NCBI RefSeq assembly: GCF_004000945.1
Contig: NZ_BIMF01000007.1
Coordinates: 62,001 to 126,000 of the forward strand
Length of the DNA stretch: 64,000 nucleotides
Direction: 5' to 3'
DNA from: Paenibacillus lautus NBRC 15380
GTDB taxonomy: Bacteria; Bacillota; Bacilli; Paenibacillales; Paenibacillaceae
The position numbers were made by a program, and so were the translations under genes. The notes under the pieces are model-generated. The model made no database searches and was not told where the DNA came from. It was given only the letters and a program-made list of their open reading frames with translations. Below are positions 52,092 through 60,619 of the stretch, in pieces (within the stretch, counting starts at the first letter, position 1; every line of letters starts with the position of its first letter).

Positions 52092-52308
52092 TTGACAATC
52101 GTAGGTTTTTCCAAAATAATAGAATGTAATTGAATACTGGTACCTTTAATTCAGTCCAGAGAGGCTGGCAAGGGCAGCGGATTTTTATAATCACGCGTGA
52201 ATCATTGAGTATTCCATCAGGGATGCTCTGCGTCTTCGCGCGGGTTATGATGTACTAAAAAGAGGCTACTTGTCAGTTTAAGACTTGACGAGTGGCCTCT
52301 TTTTTTTC
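52092..52308 (+). promoter_or_regulatory. PyrR-type transcription attenuator of the cytosine operon
   Basis: A promoter (TTGACA at 52092-52097, 17 bp, AATAAT) is followed by a leader carrying CAGTCCAGAGAGGCTGGCAA (about 52152-52171), the signature of the PyrR-binding anti-antiterminator loop of Bacillales pyr operons. At its end is a terminator (AGAGGCTACTTGTCA, 52261-52275, pairing with TTGACGAGTGGCCTCT, 52285-52300, then eight Ts). With UMP, PyrR should bind the leader and allow the terminator to form, lowering expression of the cytosine genes when pyrimidines are plentiful. Confidence 0.8.
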
Positions 52309-52350
52309 TGCTTCTTTGGTATCAGAACACTTTAAGCTGGAGGTATTCTG

Positions 52351-53628
52351 ATGAGCAAACAAGATCAAGAGTTTTCGTGGCAAGAGGTGCCGAAAACGCA
52401 GAGAAACCATTTTTGGAAGACGTTATCCGTCATGTTAGGGTTCACTTTCTTTTCGGCAAGCATGCTGGCAGGGGGGACATTAGGCGTCAGCTTGACGTTC
52501 ATGGAGTTTATCGGCGTCGTGCTGGCGGGCAATTTGGCGCTCGGCATCTATACGGGAGCGCTGGCACATATTGCTGCCAAAACGGGCCTTTCCACGCATT
52601 TGCTGGCAAAATATGCGTTCGGTGAGAAAGGTTCGTACCTGCCTTCGTTCCTGCTCGGCTTTACGCAGGTCGGATGGTTCGGCGTCGGCGTGGCGATGTT
52701 TGCGATCCCGGTCGCCAAAGCGATGGATTGGAACGTGTACCTGTTGATCTTCTTGTTTGGTCTCGCCATGACGGCATCGGCCATCTTCGGCATGAAGTCG
52801 CTCGTCATTTTGGGTTATATCGCGGTTCCGGCTATTACCATTCTCGGTGGTTACTCCATGTTCGAAGGCGCAGATACACTGGGCGGACTTCAAGGGTTGC
52901 TCGATTACACGCCGACACAGACACTCACCACGGCAGCGGCATTGACCATTTGCATCGGTTCATTCATTAGCGGCGGAACGCTGACGCCCGATTTTGCACG
53001 TTTCTCCCGGACTTCCCGGCAGGCGGTTACCGCTACGGTCATTGCGTTCTTCCTGGGGAATTCGCTCATGTTCCTGTTCGGGGCTGTCGGCGCAATGGCT
53101 TATAACCTGGCAGATATCTCGGAGGTCATGTTCCTGCAAGGATTGATCCTTCCCGCGATCATCGTACTGGGGCTGAATATCTGGACGACCAACGATAACG
53201 CCCTTTACGCTTCCGGACTGGGATTTGCCAACATCACAAAAATTTCGAAAAAATTCTTCGTTATTGTAAACGGCATTGTGGGTACCGTATTGGCCATGTG
53301 GATGTACAACAATTTTGTCGGTTTTCTGAATGTGCTGGGTGCGGCGGTACCGTCCATCGGGGCCATCATCATCGCGGATTACTTCTTCGTGAAGCGCAGA
53401 AACTATAAGCCGTTTGCCGACATGACTTTCAAGAAGGTAAACTGGATAGCGATGGTGGCTTGGGCTATCGGCGTAGCGTTCGCCCAGCTTGCCCCGGGAA
53501 TAACGCCATTGAACGCACTAATTGGTACGGCGGTGGCCTACATCGTGTTAATGCTGATCGTTCCTGCCAAAGAATCCAAAGAAAAGGGGAAAAACAATGA
53601 TTATACAGAACGCAAAATTGCGGGGTAA
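52351..53628 (+). CDS. codB: Cytosine permease, NCS1 family
   Basis: 425 aa with about 12 hydrophobic segments. NCS1/CodB blocks include [40 protein letters not shown] and [20 protein letters not shown]. It imports cytosine for salvage by the deaminase whose gene overlaps it by 32 bp. Transcription passes through the PyrR-type leader. Start ATG follows TGGAGGTATTCTG. Confidence 0.9.
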   Translation: MSKQDQEFSWQEVPKTQRNHFWKTLSVMLGFTFFSASMLAGGTLGVSLTFMEFIGVVLAGNLALGIYTGALAHIAAKTGLSTHLLAKYAFGEKGSYLPSFLLGFTQVGWFGVGVAMFAIPVAKAMDWNVYLLIFLFGLAMTASAIFGMKSLVILGYIAVPAITILGGYSMFEGADTLGGLQGLLDYTPTQTLTTAAALTICIGSFISGGTLTPDFARFSRTSRQAVTATVIAFFLGNSLMFLFGAVGAMAYNLADISEVMFLQGLILPAIIVLGLNIWTTNDNALYASGLGFANITKISKKFFVIVNGIVGTVLAMWMYNNFVGFLNVLGAAVPSIGAIIIADYFFVKRRNYKPFADMTFKKVNWIAMVAWAIGVAFAQLAPGITPLNALIGTAVAYIVLMLIVPAKESKEKGKNNDYTERKIAG

Positions 53629-54865
53629 AGAAGGTCTATGGAATATCGTCGTGAACGACGGGAAGTTTGTAAAAATAACGAAGGCGCTGGAAGCGACAGC
53701 GAATGAGGAAGTCATTGACGTCAACGGCTCACTTGTACTGCCGCCGTTCATTGAACCTCATATTCATCTGGACACCACATTAACGGCTGGCGAGCCGGAA
53801 TGGAATCTGAGCGGAACGCTGTTCGAAGGCATACAGCGTTGGTCAGAACGCAAGGCGTTCCTGACGCATGAAGACGTCAAAACACGCTCCAAAACGGCAC
53901 TGAAGTGGCAGATGGCGCAAGGCATCCAGCATGTACGGACGCATGTGGACGTCACCGATCCAAGCCTGACCGCAGTTAAAGCGATGCTTGAAGTGAAAGA
54001 AGAAATGGCTCCATACATCGACATCCAGCTCGTCGCTTTTCCGCAGGAAGGCATTCACTCTTACCCGAACGGCGCCGAATTGCTGGAAGAGTCGCTGAAA
54101 ATGGGCGTTGACGTGGTTGGTGGTATTCCGCACTTCGAATTCACGAGGGAATATGGCGTCGAATCGATGAAGGTTGCGTTTGACCTCGCCGAAAAATACG
54201 ACCGTCTGATCGACATCCATTGCGACGAAATCGATGACGAGCAATCCCGCTTCGTGGAAGTCGTTGCCAAAGAAGCCTACGAACGCGGGCTGGGCTCCCG
54301 TACAACGGCAAGCCACACGACAGCGATGGGGTCATACAATGATGCATATACGTACAAATTGTTTAGATTGCTGAAGATGGCTGACCTAAATTTCGTCTCC
54401 AATCCTCTGGTTAACATCCACCTGCAGGGACGCTTCGATACCTATCCGAAAAGAAGAGGGCTGACTCGCGTCAAAGAGCTGCAGGAAGCGGGTCTTAATG
54501 TGTGCTTCGGTCACGATGACATCTTTGATCCATGGTATCCGCTAGGCACGGGCAACATGCTTCAGGTACTGCACATGGGCATTCATGCTTCGCAGCTGCT
54601 CGGATACGATCAGATCGTGAATTCGATCGATCTCATTACGAAAAACAGCGCAAGAACGTTGCATATCGAGGATGTGTACGGTATTGAAGAAGGTAAGCCT
54701 GCCAACTTCATCGTACTTGAAGCAGAGAACGAATATGAGGCTATACGAAAACAGGCCGGAGTGCTTTATTCGTTCAGAGGCGGCCGTAAAATCGCGGAAA
54801 CGAAGCCGCGGGACACGTCGATCATTCTTGAGGGCGGCTCGGAGAAGGTCACTTTCAATAAATGA
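53597..54865 (+). CDS. codA: Cytosine deaminase
   Basis: 422 aa amidohydrolase-fold enzyme. Metal and catalytic residues of CodA are visible: HxH in EPHIHLDTT, His in [11 protein letters not shown] (followed by the conserved Glu), His in SHTTAMGSY and Asp in [18 protein letters not shown], which is close to the E. coli CodA block [14 protein letters not shown]. It turns cytosine into uracil and ammonia. It overlaps codB by 32 bp and has its own ribosome binding site (AAAAGGGGAAA). Confidence 0.92.
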   Translation: MIIQNAKLRGKEGLWNIVVNDGKFVKITKALEATANEEVIDVNGSLVLPPFIEPHIHLDTTLTAGEPEWNLSGTLFEGIQRWSERKAFLTHEDVKTRSKTALKWQMAQGIQHVRTHVDVTDPSLTAVKAMLEVKEEMAPYIDIQLVAFPQEGIHSYPNGAELLEESLKMGVDVVGGIPHFEFTREYGVESMKVAFDLAEKYDRLIDIHCDEIDDEQSRFVEVVAKEAYERGLGSRTTASHTTAMGSYNDAYTYKLFRLLKMADLNFVSNPLVNIHLQGRFDTYPKRRGLTRVKELQEAGLNVCFGHDDIFDPWYPLGTGNMLQVLHMGIHASQLLGYDQIVNSIDLITKNSARTLHIEDVYGIEEGKPANFIVLEAENEYEAIRKQAGVLYSFRGGRKIAETKPRDTSIILEGGSEKVTFNK

Positions 54866-55012
54866 CATTAAAGACTTTTTCGCGGATCTATATCAATACG
54901 TAGAACAACTAAAGAATACAATACCTGTAAATGACTCTTCTTGACCGAAATATAGTTATTGTGTTAAGTTTTTCATGTAATAATGATGAATAATGATGGG
55001 AGGGATAAAGTG

Positions 55013-55138
55013 ATGACTGCTTCTGAAATTGTAGATGTAAATGTGAACCTGTCTTTTAAAGCGATGTTTGACAAGGTTCACAAAATAACAAATCAGATAC
55101 CGGAACTTTATCCTTCTATGCATATATACAATTCGTGA
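55013..55138 (+). CDS. Small leader ORF upstream of the Cfr-like gene (41 aa)
   Basis: ATG (or GTG at 55010) preceded by the strong site GGGAGGGAT at 54998-55006. The 41-residue product (MTASEIVDVNVNLSFKAMFD...) has no recognised domain. It is followed within 60 bp by an intrinsic terminator and then the methyltransferase gene, the layout of a ribosome-controlled attenuator. It may also simply be a truncated gene. The AT-rich gap before it (54866-55000) holds only a protein-like tail (DFFADLYQYVEQLKNTI, 54869-54944) without a start. Confidence 0.4.
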   Translation: MTASEIVDVNVNLSFKAMFDKVHKITNQIPELYPSMHIYNS

Positions 55139-55189
55139 CTCATTTACAGTTAGTCTCTTACTTTTGTATAAGTATAGTAAGGTTAATGT

Positions 55190-55228
55190 ACGCAAAAAAG
55201 CACCGGTAAGCTGGTGCTTTTTTGCGTT
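55190..55228 (+). terminator. Strong terminator inside the 5' leader of the Cfr-like gene
   Basis: ACGCAAAAAAGCACC pairs with GGTGCTTTTTTGCGT; the stem is perfect and ends in Ts. The next gene starts only about 25 bp later, leaving no room for a promoter, so its transcript must read through this structure. A promoter with TTAGTC (55150) and TATAGT (55173) lies just before it. Confidence 0.75.
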
Positions 55229-55252
55229 TTCTCCGTTTAAAGGGAGATAGAT

Positions 55253-56284
55253 ATGAAGCATTTATCTAAGTATGAGAAAATTCGTAAGATCTTATCGGCT
55301 CTAAAACAACCTAATTATAGATATTCGCAAATAACAGAGGCAATCTTCAAGAACAAGATTGGAAATTTTGAAGCAATGAACAACTTGCCTAAGCCATTAA
55401 GAAATGAATTAATCAAAGAGCTTGGAAACGAAATGTTAAGCATCACACCAAAAATGGAGCAGAAATCCAATCAAGTTAGTAAAATTCTGTTTGTCATTCC
55501 TGGTAATGAATACATTGAGTCCGTAAGGTTAAGTTATAAAACGGGATGGGAATCGTATTGTATCTCTTCGCAGTGTGGTTGCGGATTTGGCTGTACATTT
55601 TGCGCTACGGGAACACTTGGTTTGAAAAGGAATCTCACAACGGATGAAATAACGGATCAACTTCTTTACTTTACTTTGAATGACTTTCCATTGGACAGTG
55701 TGTCCTTTATGGGAATGGGGGAGGCACTTGCAAACCCATATGTATTTGATGCATTGCATGTGCTGACGGATCCTCAACTTTTCGGTTTAGGACATCGAAG
55801 AATTACAGTTTCTACAATAGGTTTATTACCTGGAGTAAAAAAGTTGACGAAGGAATTTCCTCAGATTAATTTAACGTTCTCCCTGCATTCACCATTTAAT
55901 GATCAGAGAAGTGAGTTAATGCCAATTAACAATCATTTTCCATTAGAAGAAGTTTTGACCGTGTTGGATGAGCATATTCAACAAACGAAGCGAAAGGTCT
56001 ACATTGCTTATATACTTCTAAGGGGAATAAACGATTCAACACAACATGCTGAAGCTGTTGCTGATTTGTTGCGTGGAAGAGGGTCATGGGAACATTTATA
56101 TCATGTCAATCTAATCCCTTACAATTCCACTGATGCCACACCACAAAGTTTTGTAGAGTCGGATCAGAACCGTATAAATACGTTCCTTAAAATCTTGAAG
56201 TCAAAAGGAATCCATGTCACCGTCAGAACCCAATTTGGATCGGACATCAACGCAGCATGCGGTCAACTATATGGATCAAGATAA
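55253..56284 (+). CDS. Cfr-type 23S rRNA (adenine-2503-C8) methyltransferase, radical SAM
   Basis: 343 aa. By eye it is much closer to Cfr than to RlmN: MGMGEALANPYVFDAL (RlmN has GMGEPLLN), SLHSPFNDQRSELMPIN and a C-terminus CGQLYG. The radical-SAM cluster CxxxCxxC is Cys110, Cys114 and Cys117. The two further catalytic cysteines (Cys105 and Cys338 in Cfr) are present at 103 and 336. Cfr enzymes add a C8 methyl to A2503 in the peptidyl transferase centre and give resistance to phenicols, lincosamides, oxazolidinones, pleuromutilins and streptogramin A. Chromosomal Cfr-like genes are known in Bacillales, not all of them functional. Base composition is AT-rich compared with the catabolic loci. 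Start follows AAAGGGAGAT. Confidence 0.87.
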   Translation: MKHLSKYEKIRKILSALKQPNYRYSQITEAIFKNKIGNFEAMNNLPKPLRNELIKELGNEMLSITPKMEQKSNQVSKILFVIPGNEYIESVRLSYKTGWESYCISSQCGCGFGCTFCATGTLGLKRNLTTDEITDQLLYFTLNDFPLDSVSFMGMGEALANPYVFDALHVLTDPQLFGLGHRRITVSTIGLLPGVKKLTKEFPQINLTFSLHSPFNDQRSELMPINNHFPLEEVLTVLDEHIQQTKRKVYIAYILLRGINDSTQHAEAVADLLRGRGSWEHLYHVNLIPYNSTDATPQSFVESDQNRINTFLKILKSKGIHVTVRTQFGSDINAACGQLYGSR

Positions 56285-56456
56285 GGTTTTGGGAAAATTA
56301 TAGCTGCTAGGAGGAAAATGCAATGTTCCTTAAAAATACATCTATAACACATGTGTTACTCCATGCAGAGCCGGTTTTGGGTATTTGCATGGAGTAGCCA
56401 ATAGCATTTAAACTGGCTTTGCTACTTGAACTATAATTTCAAGGAGTGAGTCGTTC

Positions 56457-56720
56457 GTGAAATATATTAATGCTTCTGTCGTCTTGCCGGAGGAATTAGT
56501 TGAAAAATTACAGGAATATGTTCAAGGTGAAAACCTCTATATACCAGCTAGAAAAAATGAATATAAAGTCTGGGGAGAGCTGTCTGGCGCACGAAAAGAG
56601 ATTAACAAAAGAAATGATAATATTCTGAATGCCTATTTATCTGGCGCTTCCGTCGAGGAGCTCTCAGAATCATTCTTTTTATCAACCTATGCTATCCGAA
56701 AAATAATATATCAGAAATAG
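56457..56720 (+). CDS. CD3324 family small protein with Myb/HTH-like C-terminus
   Basis: 87 aa with GTG start after AAGGAGTGAG. Family layout: LPEELVEKLQEYVQGENLYI, a Trp-Gly segment (VWGELSGARKEINKRN) and a C-terminal helix-turn-helix-like part (LSESFFLSTYAIRKII). Presumed DNA-binding; function not established. Confidence 0.75.
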   Translation: MKYINASVVLPEELVEKLQEYVQGENLYIPARKNEYKVWGELSGARKEINKRNDNILNAYLSGASVEELSESFFLSTYAIRKIIYQK

Positions 56721-56731
56721 ATACCTACGTT

Positions 56732-56778
56732 CCCCTTCAAGTGTGCTAAAATCGAGCACTACTTGAAGGGGTTTTTAT
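56732..56778 (+). terminator. Intrinsic terminator
   Basis: CCCCTTCAAGT (56732-56742) pairs with ACTTGAAGGGG (56761-56771); GTGCT/AGCAC extends the stem, and TTTTTA follows. The same arms recur near 57598-57650. Confidence 0.85.
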
Positions 56779-56965
56779 AATAAAAAGAAGAATTCCGGAA
56801 CTCTGAGTATCCACTTACAAGTTAATTAGCAACAGTTATATGTAAACTAATATAAAATACTACAGCATCGTTTTGTATATAGATCATGATTTTTCAATCT
56901 GCTATCGTGTAGATGTAGGGGAACATGGGTTATAAACCATTTAAATTTGCACCAGGAGGGGTGAA

Positions 56966-57396
56966 ATGGAACTTGAAGAATCCATCTTCGGTATTATCCC
57001 CAATGAATCGGTTCTGCATGAAGCTGTTGTTAACCATCATGCGAACAAGCGTAGCGGGACACACTCGACTGTAACTCGTGGCGAAGTTAGAGGTGGAGGC
57101 AGAAAACCCTATAAACAAAATAAAATAAATAGATCTAGAGCGGGTTCCATTCGTATCCCGCACTGGCGTCACGGAGGTATTGCGTTCGGTCCCAAACCTC
57201 GTGACTATGGATATCGTCTCAATAAAAAGGTTAAACGTCTTGCGATCAAATCAGCTTTATCGCCAAAGTGCAAGATAACGAACTCATCGTAGTTGAACGT
57301 ATTACACTTGAAAGTTACAGGACAAAATCGATCGTCGCCATGCTTAAAGCTCTTAATGCCAATAAGAGGTGCAGACAACTGAAGCAAACTCGCTGA
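56966..57396 (+). pseudogene. rplD: Extra copy of ribosomal protein L4, truncated and frameshifted
   Basis: The frame at 56966-57292 reads [40 protein letters not shown] and [20 protein letters not shown]: bacterial ribosomal protein L4, lacking about the first 15 residues. A missing base near 57260 shifts the frame; in the next frame the protein continues [17 protein letters not shown] and stops at 57396. The extended loop region ([20 protein letters not shown]) differs from the usual KGTGRARQG form. It still has a good ribosome binding site (AGGAGGGG). It lies outside any ribosomal operon, so it is a stray second copy, now probably non-functional. Confidence 0.82.
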
Positions 57397-57597
57397 ATGT
57401 ATATGATATTCTTAATTGTGATACGTTCATTATAGCTAAGGATGCTATAAAATTAGTTACAGAAATATATATCTAAAAAACAAACGGAAATGAGGTGATC
57501 ACGAAAAGCAAAAGAACACAAGTGAACATTTAGAGTCACAGAGCAACGAAAAACTTATTCAGTCTGGTCGTATGAAAGAAGTCGTCATATTGATAAT

Positions 57598-57652
57598 CCC
57601 CTTTAAGTAGACAGTGTGTTAAAAAGCGCATTAGGTTTACTTGAAGGGGATT
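57598..57652 (+). terminator. Stem-loop at the boundary of the IS3 fragment
   Basis: CCCCTTTAAGTA (near 57598) pairs with TTACTTGAAGGGG (near 57637), followed by ATTTTT. Closely similar arms occur in the terminator at 56732. It could be the end region of the IS element. Confidence 0.55.
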
Positions 57653-57655
57653 TTT

Positions 57656-57720
57656 CATGGGCGGAATACGGAAGACATACGATATCGAATTCAAGCGGAC
57701 GGCTGTTGCAATGTACGTAG
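57656..57720 (+). mobile_element. IS3-family OrfA fragment
   Basis: The open frame starts MGGIRKTYDIEFKRTAVAMY, the N-terminal helix-turn-helix start of IS3-family OrfA proteins (KRTYDDEFKxxAVxMY). After about 22 residues the similarity ends and the frame runs into a family A repeat. No OrfB or inverted-repeat pair is seen, so only the first bases of the transposase remain. Confidence 0.6.
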
Positions 57721-57724
57721 GAGG

Positions 57725-57795
57725 ACAAGAACATACAAGTATACAAAGTCGCAAAAACAGCGGCTTTTTTTACTTTAACGATGTAGTTCTTATAC
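57725..57795 (+). repeat. Dispersed hairpin repeat family A, copy 4
   Basis: AAGAACATACAAGTATACAA, then a GTCGC...GCGGC stem, seven Ts, and ACTTTAACGATGTAGTTCTT: outer arms AAGAACAT/ATGTAGTTCTT and inner hairpin are both kept. It interrupts the IS3 fragment. The sequence from here to 58001 holds no gene I can support. Confidence 0.6.
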
Positions 57796-58001
57796 CGGAG
57801 TTGAGGACAAGAACTCGATTACTTAGCCCATTAGATGATGGTCTAAATTGGCGGATGGTTGTTGATATACCGCATGGTGGTATTGATCCGTTTGACCTTT
57901 TTTCATCGACTCCATAAACAGTATCACTTTTTGACATGATTTAAGAATATGATAAACCCATCAAGTAAAAAGAAAATTTAAAGAAGAGGAAGGGATTGAA
58001 T

Positions 58002-58481
58002 ATGACAAATTATACGCTTGAGGAAAAAGACAGCTTTATCGTATTAGGAATTGGAACGGAGCTTCAGAGCGATTACACAGACTATGCTGGCATAAACAAG
58101 GAGAAGACCGACTTTTGGGAGGCCGTGCAACAAGATGGAAGGCTGGACACGTTAAAGGCCATCGCTGCAAATGACTACATTTTTGCCGTAAACGAAGCGG
58201 TAAATAACAAGATGATGTACTACGCTGGCGTTGTGACAGAGGAATCGGTACCCGAAGCAACCCGCGTTATCCAATTTCCTAAAGGGGAATACCTCGTTGT
58301 AAAAGGGGAAGGGAAGACGGCTGATGAGTTGAGTAATAAACTTGCTGGCATTGCCTTTGGTCAAGTATTGCCGGAAGCCAAGAATTTCGCCTATGTTGGC
58401 GGGCCAAATGCAACGGTTGAGATGGGGCAACGAAACGGCCTCGTATTTGGGGAAATGTGGATTCCCGTTGTCAGGAAATAA
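58002..58481 (+). CDS. GyrI-like/AraC effector-binding-domain protein
   Basis: 159 aa from the ATG at 58002 (GAGGAAGGGA upstream). Stand-alone SOUL/GyrI-like small-molecule-binding domain of the Bacillales type: FIVLGIGTELQSDYTDYAGI, YYAGVVTEESVPEATRVIQF and the C-terminal FGEMWIPVVRK. Such proteins bind hydrophobic or cationic compounds or act as effector-binding modules. In operon with a small gene and a DoxX-like gene. Confidence 0.82.
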   Translation: MTNYTLEEKDSFIVLGIGTELQSDYTDYAGINKEKTDFWEAVQQDGRLDTLKAIAANDYIFAVNEAVNNKMMYYAGVVTEESVPEATRVIQFPKGEYLVVKGEGKTADELSNKLAGIAFGQVLPEAKNFAYVGGPNATVEMGQRNGLVFGEMWIPVVRK

Positions 58482-58504
58482 GGAGGGATGAACATGTCAA
58501 TGTC

Positions 58505-58693
58505 ATGTATACGGTTGATGACCCTAAGAAGCGAGCCGTTGGTTTTAAGCTTTCGGAGGGGATGGAGGTACCAGAGGAGTTAGAAGGGAAGTTTAAGTTT
58601 GCTAGGCAGAAGTCGAAATTAGCCGGAACCATTCGGGGCTCATTCTTTGTAATGAAGAGAAATTATATTGATGAGGTGGAAACCAATGAATAA
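58505..58693 (+). CDS. Small protein of unknown function
   Basis: About 62 aa from the ATG at 58505 (MYTVDDPKKRAVGFKLSEGM...). The good ribosome binding site GGAGGGATG lies before ATGs at 58488/58494 that are in another frame, so the gene may have suffered a small frameshift near its start. Its last 8 bp overlap the DoxX gene. No family recognised. Confidence 0.4.
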   Translation: MYTVDDPKKRAVGFKLSEGMEVPEELEGKFKFARQKSKLAGTIRGSFFVMKRNYIDEVETNE

Positions 58694-59111
58694 GATGATC
58701 GGTGTGGAAACAACTATGAAAGTAAATACCCGTCCTCTCGGAAAAATGATAACTTATTGGACAGTCACAGTGCTACTCGCAGCAGCTATGATGTTAAGTG
58801 GTATCGGACAACTGATGCAATTTGGAGGAAACCTCGAGTTGGTGACGAATCTGGGCTACCCATTATACGTCCTGACCATTCTCGGGATTTGGAAAGTGCT
58901 TGGAGCCATCGCTCTTGTCGTGCCAAGTTTACCTCGACTCAAAGAATGGGTTCACGCTGGTATCTTCTTTTTAATGACGGGTGCGGCATTATCCCATGCA
59001 TTTGCTAACGATTATGGTGATTACGGGTTTAATCTGATCCTCCCGCTTTCTTATGCTGCACTAAATATCTTCTCGTGGGCGCTGCGGCCACCGAAGAGCC
59101 GCTTACAATAA
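58686..59111 (+). CDS. DoxX-like family membrane protein
   Basis: 141 aa from the ATG at 58686 (GAGGTGG upstream). Four hydrophobic segments (ITYWTVTVLLAAAMMLSGIG, YPLYVLTILGIWKVLGAIAL, AGIFFLMTGAALSHAFA, LILPLSYAALNIFSWAL) with the DoxX-like G-x-W-K-x-L-G-A pattern. Integral membrane protein; role unclear. Last gene of the GyrI-like operon. Confidence 0.83.
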   Translation: MNKMIGVETTMKVNTRPLGKMITYWTVTVLLAAAMMLSGIGQLMQFGGNLELVTNLGYPLYVLTILGIWKVLGAIALVVPSLPRLKEWVHAGIFFLMTGAALSHAFANDYGDYGFNLILPLSYAALNIFSWALRPPKSRLQ

Positions 59112-59199
59112 GATGATGTAGAAAATTCACGGCGATCCCTTCGTACCACCAACAGATTGTCTTGTCCCAGAAGATCTATGGGTGGAGGGGGCTATGAAC

Positions 59200-59262
59200 G
59201 AGAACAACCAAACATATAAACAATGAAAGCCGCATAAGTTGCGGTTTTTTTTGTTTTAAGTA
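59200..59262 (+). repeat. Dispersed hairpin repeat family A, copy 5 (also a terminator)
   Basis: AACATATAAACAATGAAAGC followed by the stem AGCCGCA...TGCGGTT, eight Ts and TTTTAAGTAGATAAGTTTTT. It ends the DoxX operon. Confidence 0.6.
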
Positions 59263-59287
59263 GATAAGTTTTTGTCATTGAGTCATG

Positions 59288-59422
59288 ACCAACCATCTTA
59301 AGAGAAAACATTAAAGTACAGTATGGTAACGCTAAAGAAGGTAGTCCTCAAAAAACGTTACTTGAAAGACGCATTGCTTCTATTGAAGCAGCTATAGAAG
59401 CTCTTGATGCCCACACCCAATA
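59288..59422 (+). pseudogene. Possible C-terminal gene remnant
   Basis: A startless open stretch reads LRENIKVQYGNAKEGSPQKT and ends LERRIASIEAAIEALDAHTQ-stop at about 59419, a coiled-coil-like, clearly protein-like ending. Another protein-like tail (FKPFLDVLQMYPYQDYYVE) ends near 59551. Neither has a start codon; family unknown. Confidence 0.35.
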
Positions 59423-59552
59423 AATTTTATGAGAAATTCTGACTAGTAGTGCGGTGTCAGACGACATGATGAGATGAATAGGTTCAAACCGTTCCTAGAT
59501 GTTTTACAAATGTATCCCTATCAAGATTATTATGTGGAGTCATTTAATTAAA

Positions 59553-59598
59553 GCATATTAAAGACCAACTCTAATGATAAGTTGGTCTTTTAATATGC
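59553..59598. terminator. Strong bidirectional terminator
   Basis: GCATATTAAAGACCAACT (59553-59570) pairs perfectly over 18 bp with its complement at 59581-59598, with A-rich and T-rich ends on both sides. It can end transcripts from the left and the minus-strand gene from the right. Confidence 0.85.
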
Positions 59599-59646
59599 TA
59601 ATGAGAGCATTCACAATGACTTAGTTATCATTTCAATCACGGTTGT

Positions 59647-60168
59647 TTAATCCCAAAACTTCACAGAACCGGATCCGCTGAAGCTTTCATAAACGTAAAA
59701 TTCTGCCTTCTTGTTGTCCCCGTCGACATAGTTGCTAATTCCCCGATATATCAGTGTGTCGCCAGGGTACAGAAAGTATTCATAGCCAGTCACAATTTCG
59801 TCGGTATTGCTGCCCGGATCATATTCCCGCAGCTGATACCAGGCCCCGCCGCCCGGACCACTCTCAACCTGGAACTTGAAATCACCGCCGCCAGAGTGAA
59901 CGTAGTTTGCCGGGTTTTGTGAGGAAACCGTTGAGAGTTTACCGAGGTAATCCCACTCACCTGCTCCCATCGGGGTGACGACATCCCCGTTGGCACGAAT
60001 AATCGTGATGTTAGGGGTAGATTCAACAGTTCCTTCCACAGCTCTGGATTCCAATTCGGGTTCGTCGGCAAACATCGTGGAGACGGGAGCCGCGACTATA
60101 AGCGTCAGGGTGGCCAACATAACGCGCAACCAACCGACACCCATTTTTTTCCGATCCTTCACATCCAT
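59647..60168 (-). CDS. Small secreted protein of unknown function
   Basis: 173 aa on the minus strand from the ATG at 60168, preceded by AAGGAGG. Signal peptide (GVGWLRVMLATLTLIVAAPV, probable cut after MFA-D). The mature part is acidic and beta-rich, with GGGDFKFQVESGPGGGAWYQ and YFLYPGDTLIYRGISNYVDG. I recognise no family. Its transcript ends at the 18-bp stem terminator. Confidence 0.75.
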   Translation of the reverse strand: MDVKDRKKMGVGWLRVMLATLTLIVAAPVSTMFADEPELESRAVEGTVESTPNITIIRANGDVVTPMGAGEWDYLGKLSTVSSQNPANYVHSGGGDFKFQVESGPGGGAWYQLREYDPGSNTDEIVTGYEYFLYPGDTLIYRGISNYVDGDNKKAEFYVYESFSGSGSVKFWD

Positions 60169-60420
60169 CGTCCTCCTTATTATTTCAATGTATGAAATCA
60201 GAGATAATGTAACACACCTGGAATGTCATAACAACCAAAAATTACTAAAAATGATTTAATTATAAAAAAATGCAACTATATGTCTAAGTCTTTGGTCTCT
60301 CTATGCCTGGTCTGATGACTCAGCACATTGTTGACGTGACACCATCTAAGATCTAAACATCGTTCGATCTGGCAGGTTCATTAGGAATATCCTCCTGGCT
60401 CGGGCAGCTAGATGGAGCGC

Positions 60421-60467
60421 AATATGTAACTTATGAAACTTGATAATAGGTTCATATGTTACATATT
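60421..60467. promoter_or_regulatory. Long inverted repeat in the gap before the second LplBC importer
   Basis: AATATGTAACTTATGAA (60421-60437) and TTCATATGTTACATATT (60451-60467) are inverted repeats with one mismatch and a 13-base spacer. It may be an operator for a dimeric regulator or a leader hairpin. It lies in the 530 bp gap 60169-60697, which contains no gene. Confidence 0.5.
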
Positions 60468-60605
60468 TTCCACATCATATATGAGCAAGGATCGCGAAGA
60501 TTTGGATGAGAAAAAATGATAGCAGCGGGATTTCGCCGGACAGACGGATGACAATGCACATCTTACACATTTACGATGTCATGCTGTCTTCTCTACACTT
60601 TGGAA

Positions 60606-60619
60606 TGTAAGCGTTACCT
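60606..60619 (+). promoter_or_regulatory. cre-like site (CcpA)
   Basis: TGTAAGCGTTACCT fits the Bacillus cre consensus. ATGTAAGCGTT recurs at 62618-62628 before the SBP gene, where the second half (TTTTAT) fits less well. It suggests carbon catabolite control of this importer. Confidence 0.55.

Noticed and set aside
57656..57917. 86-codon open frame as a complete gene
   Set aside because: Only the first 22 residues match IS3 OrfA; the rest translates a hairpin repeat and non-coding sequence.
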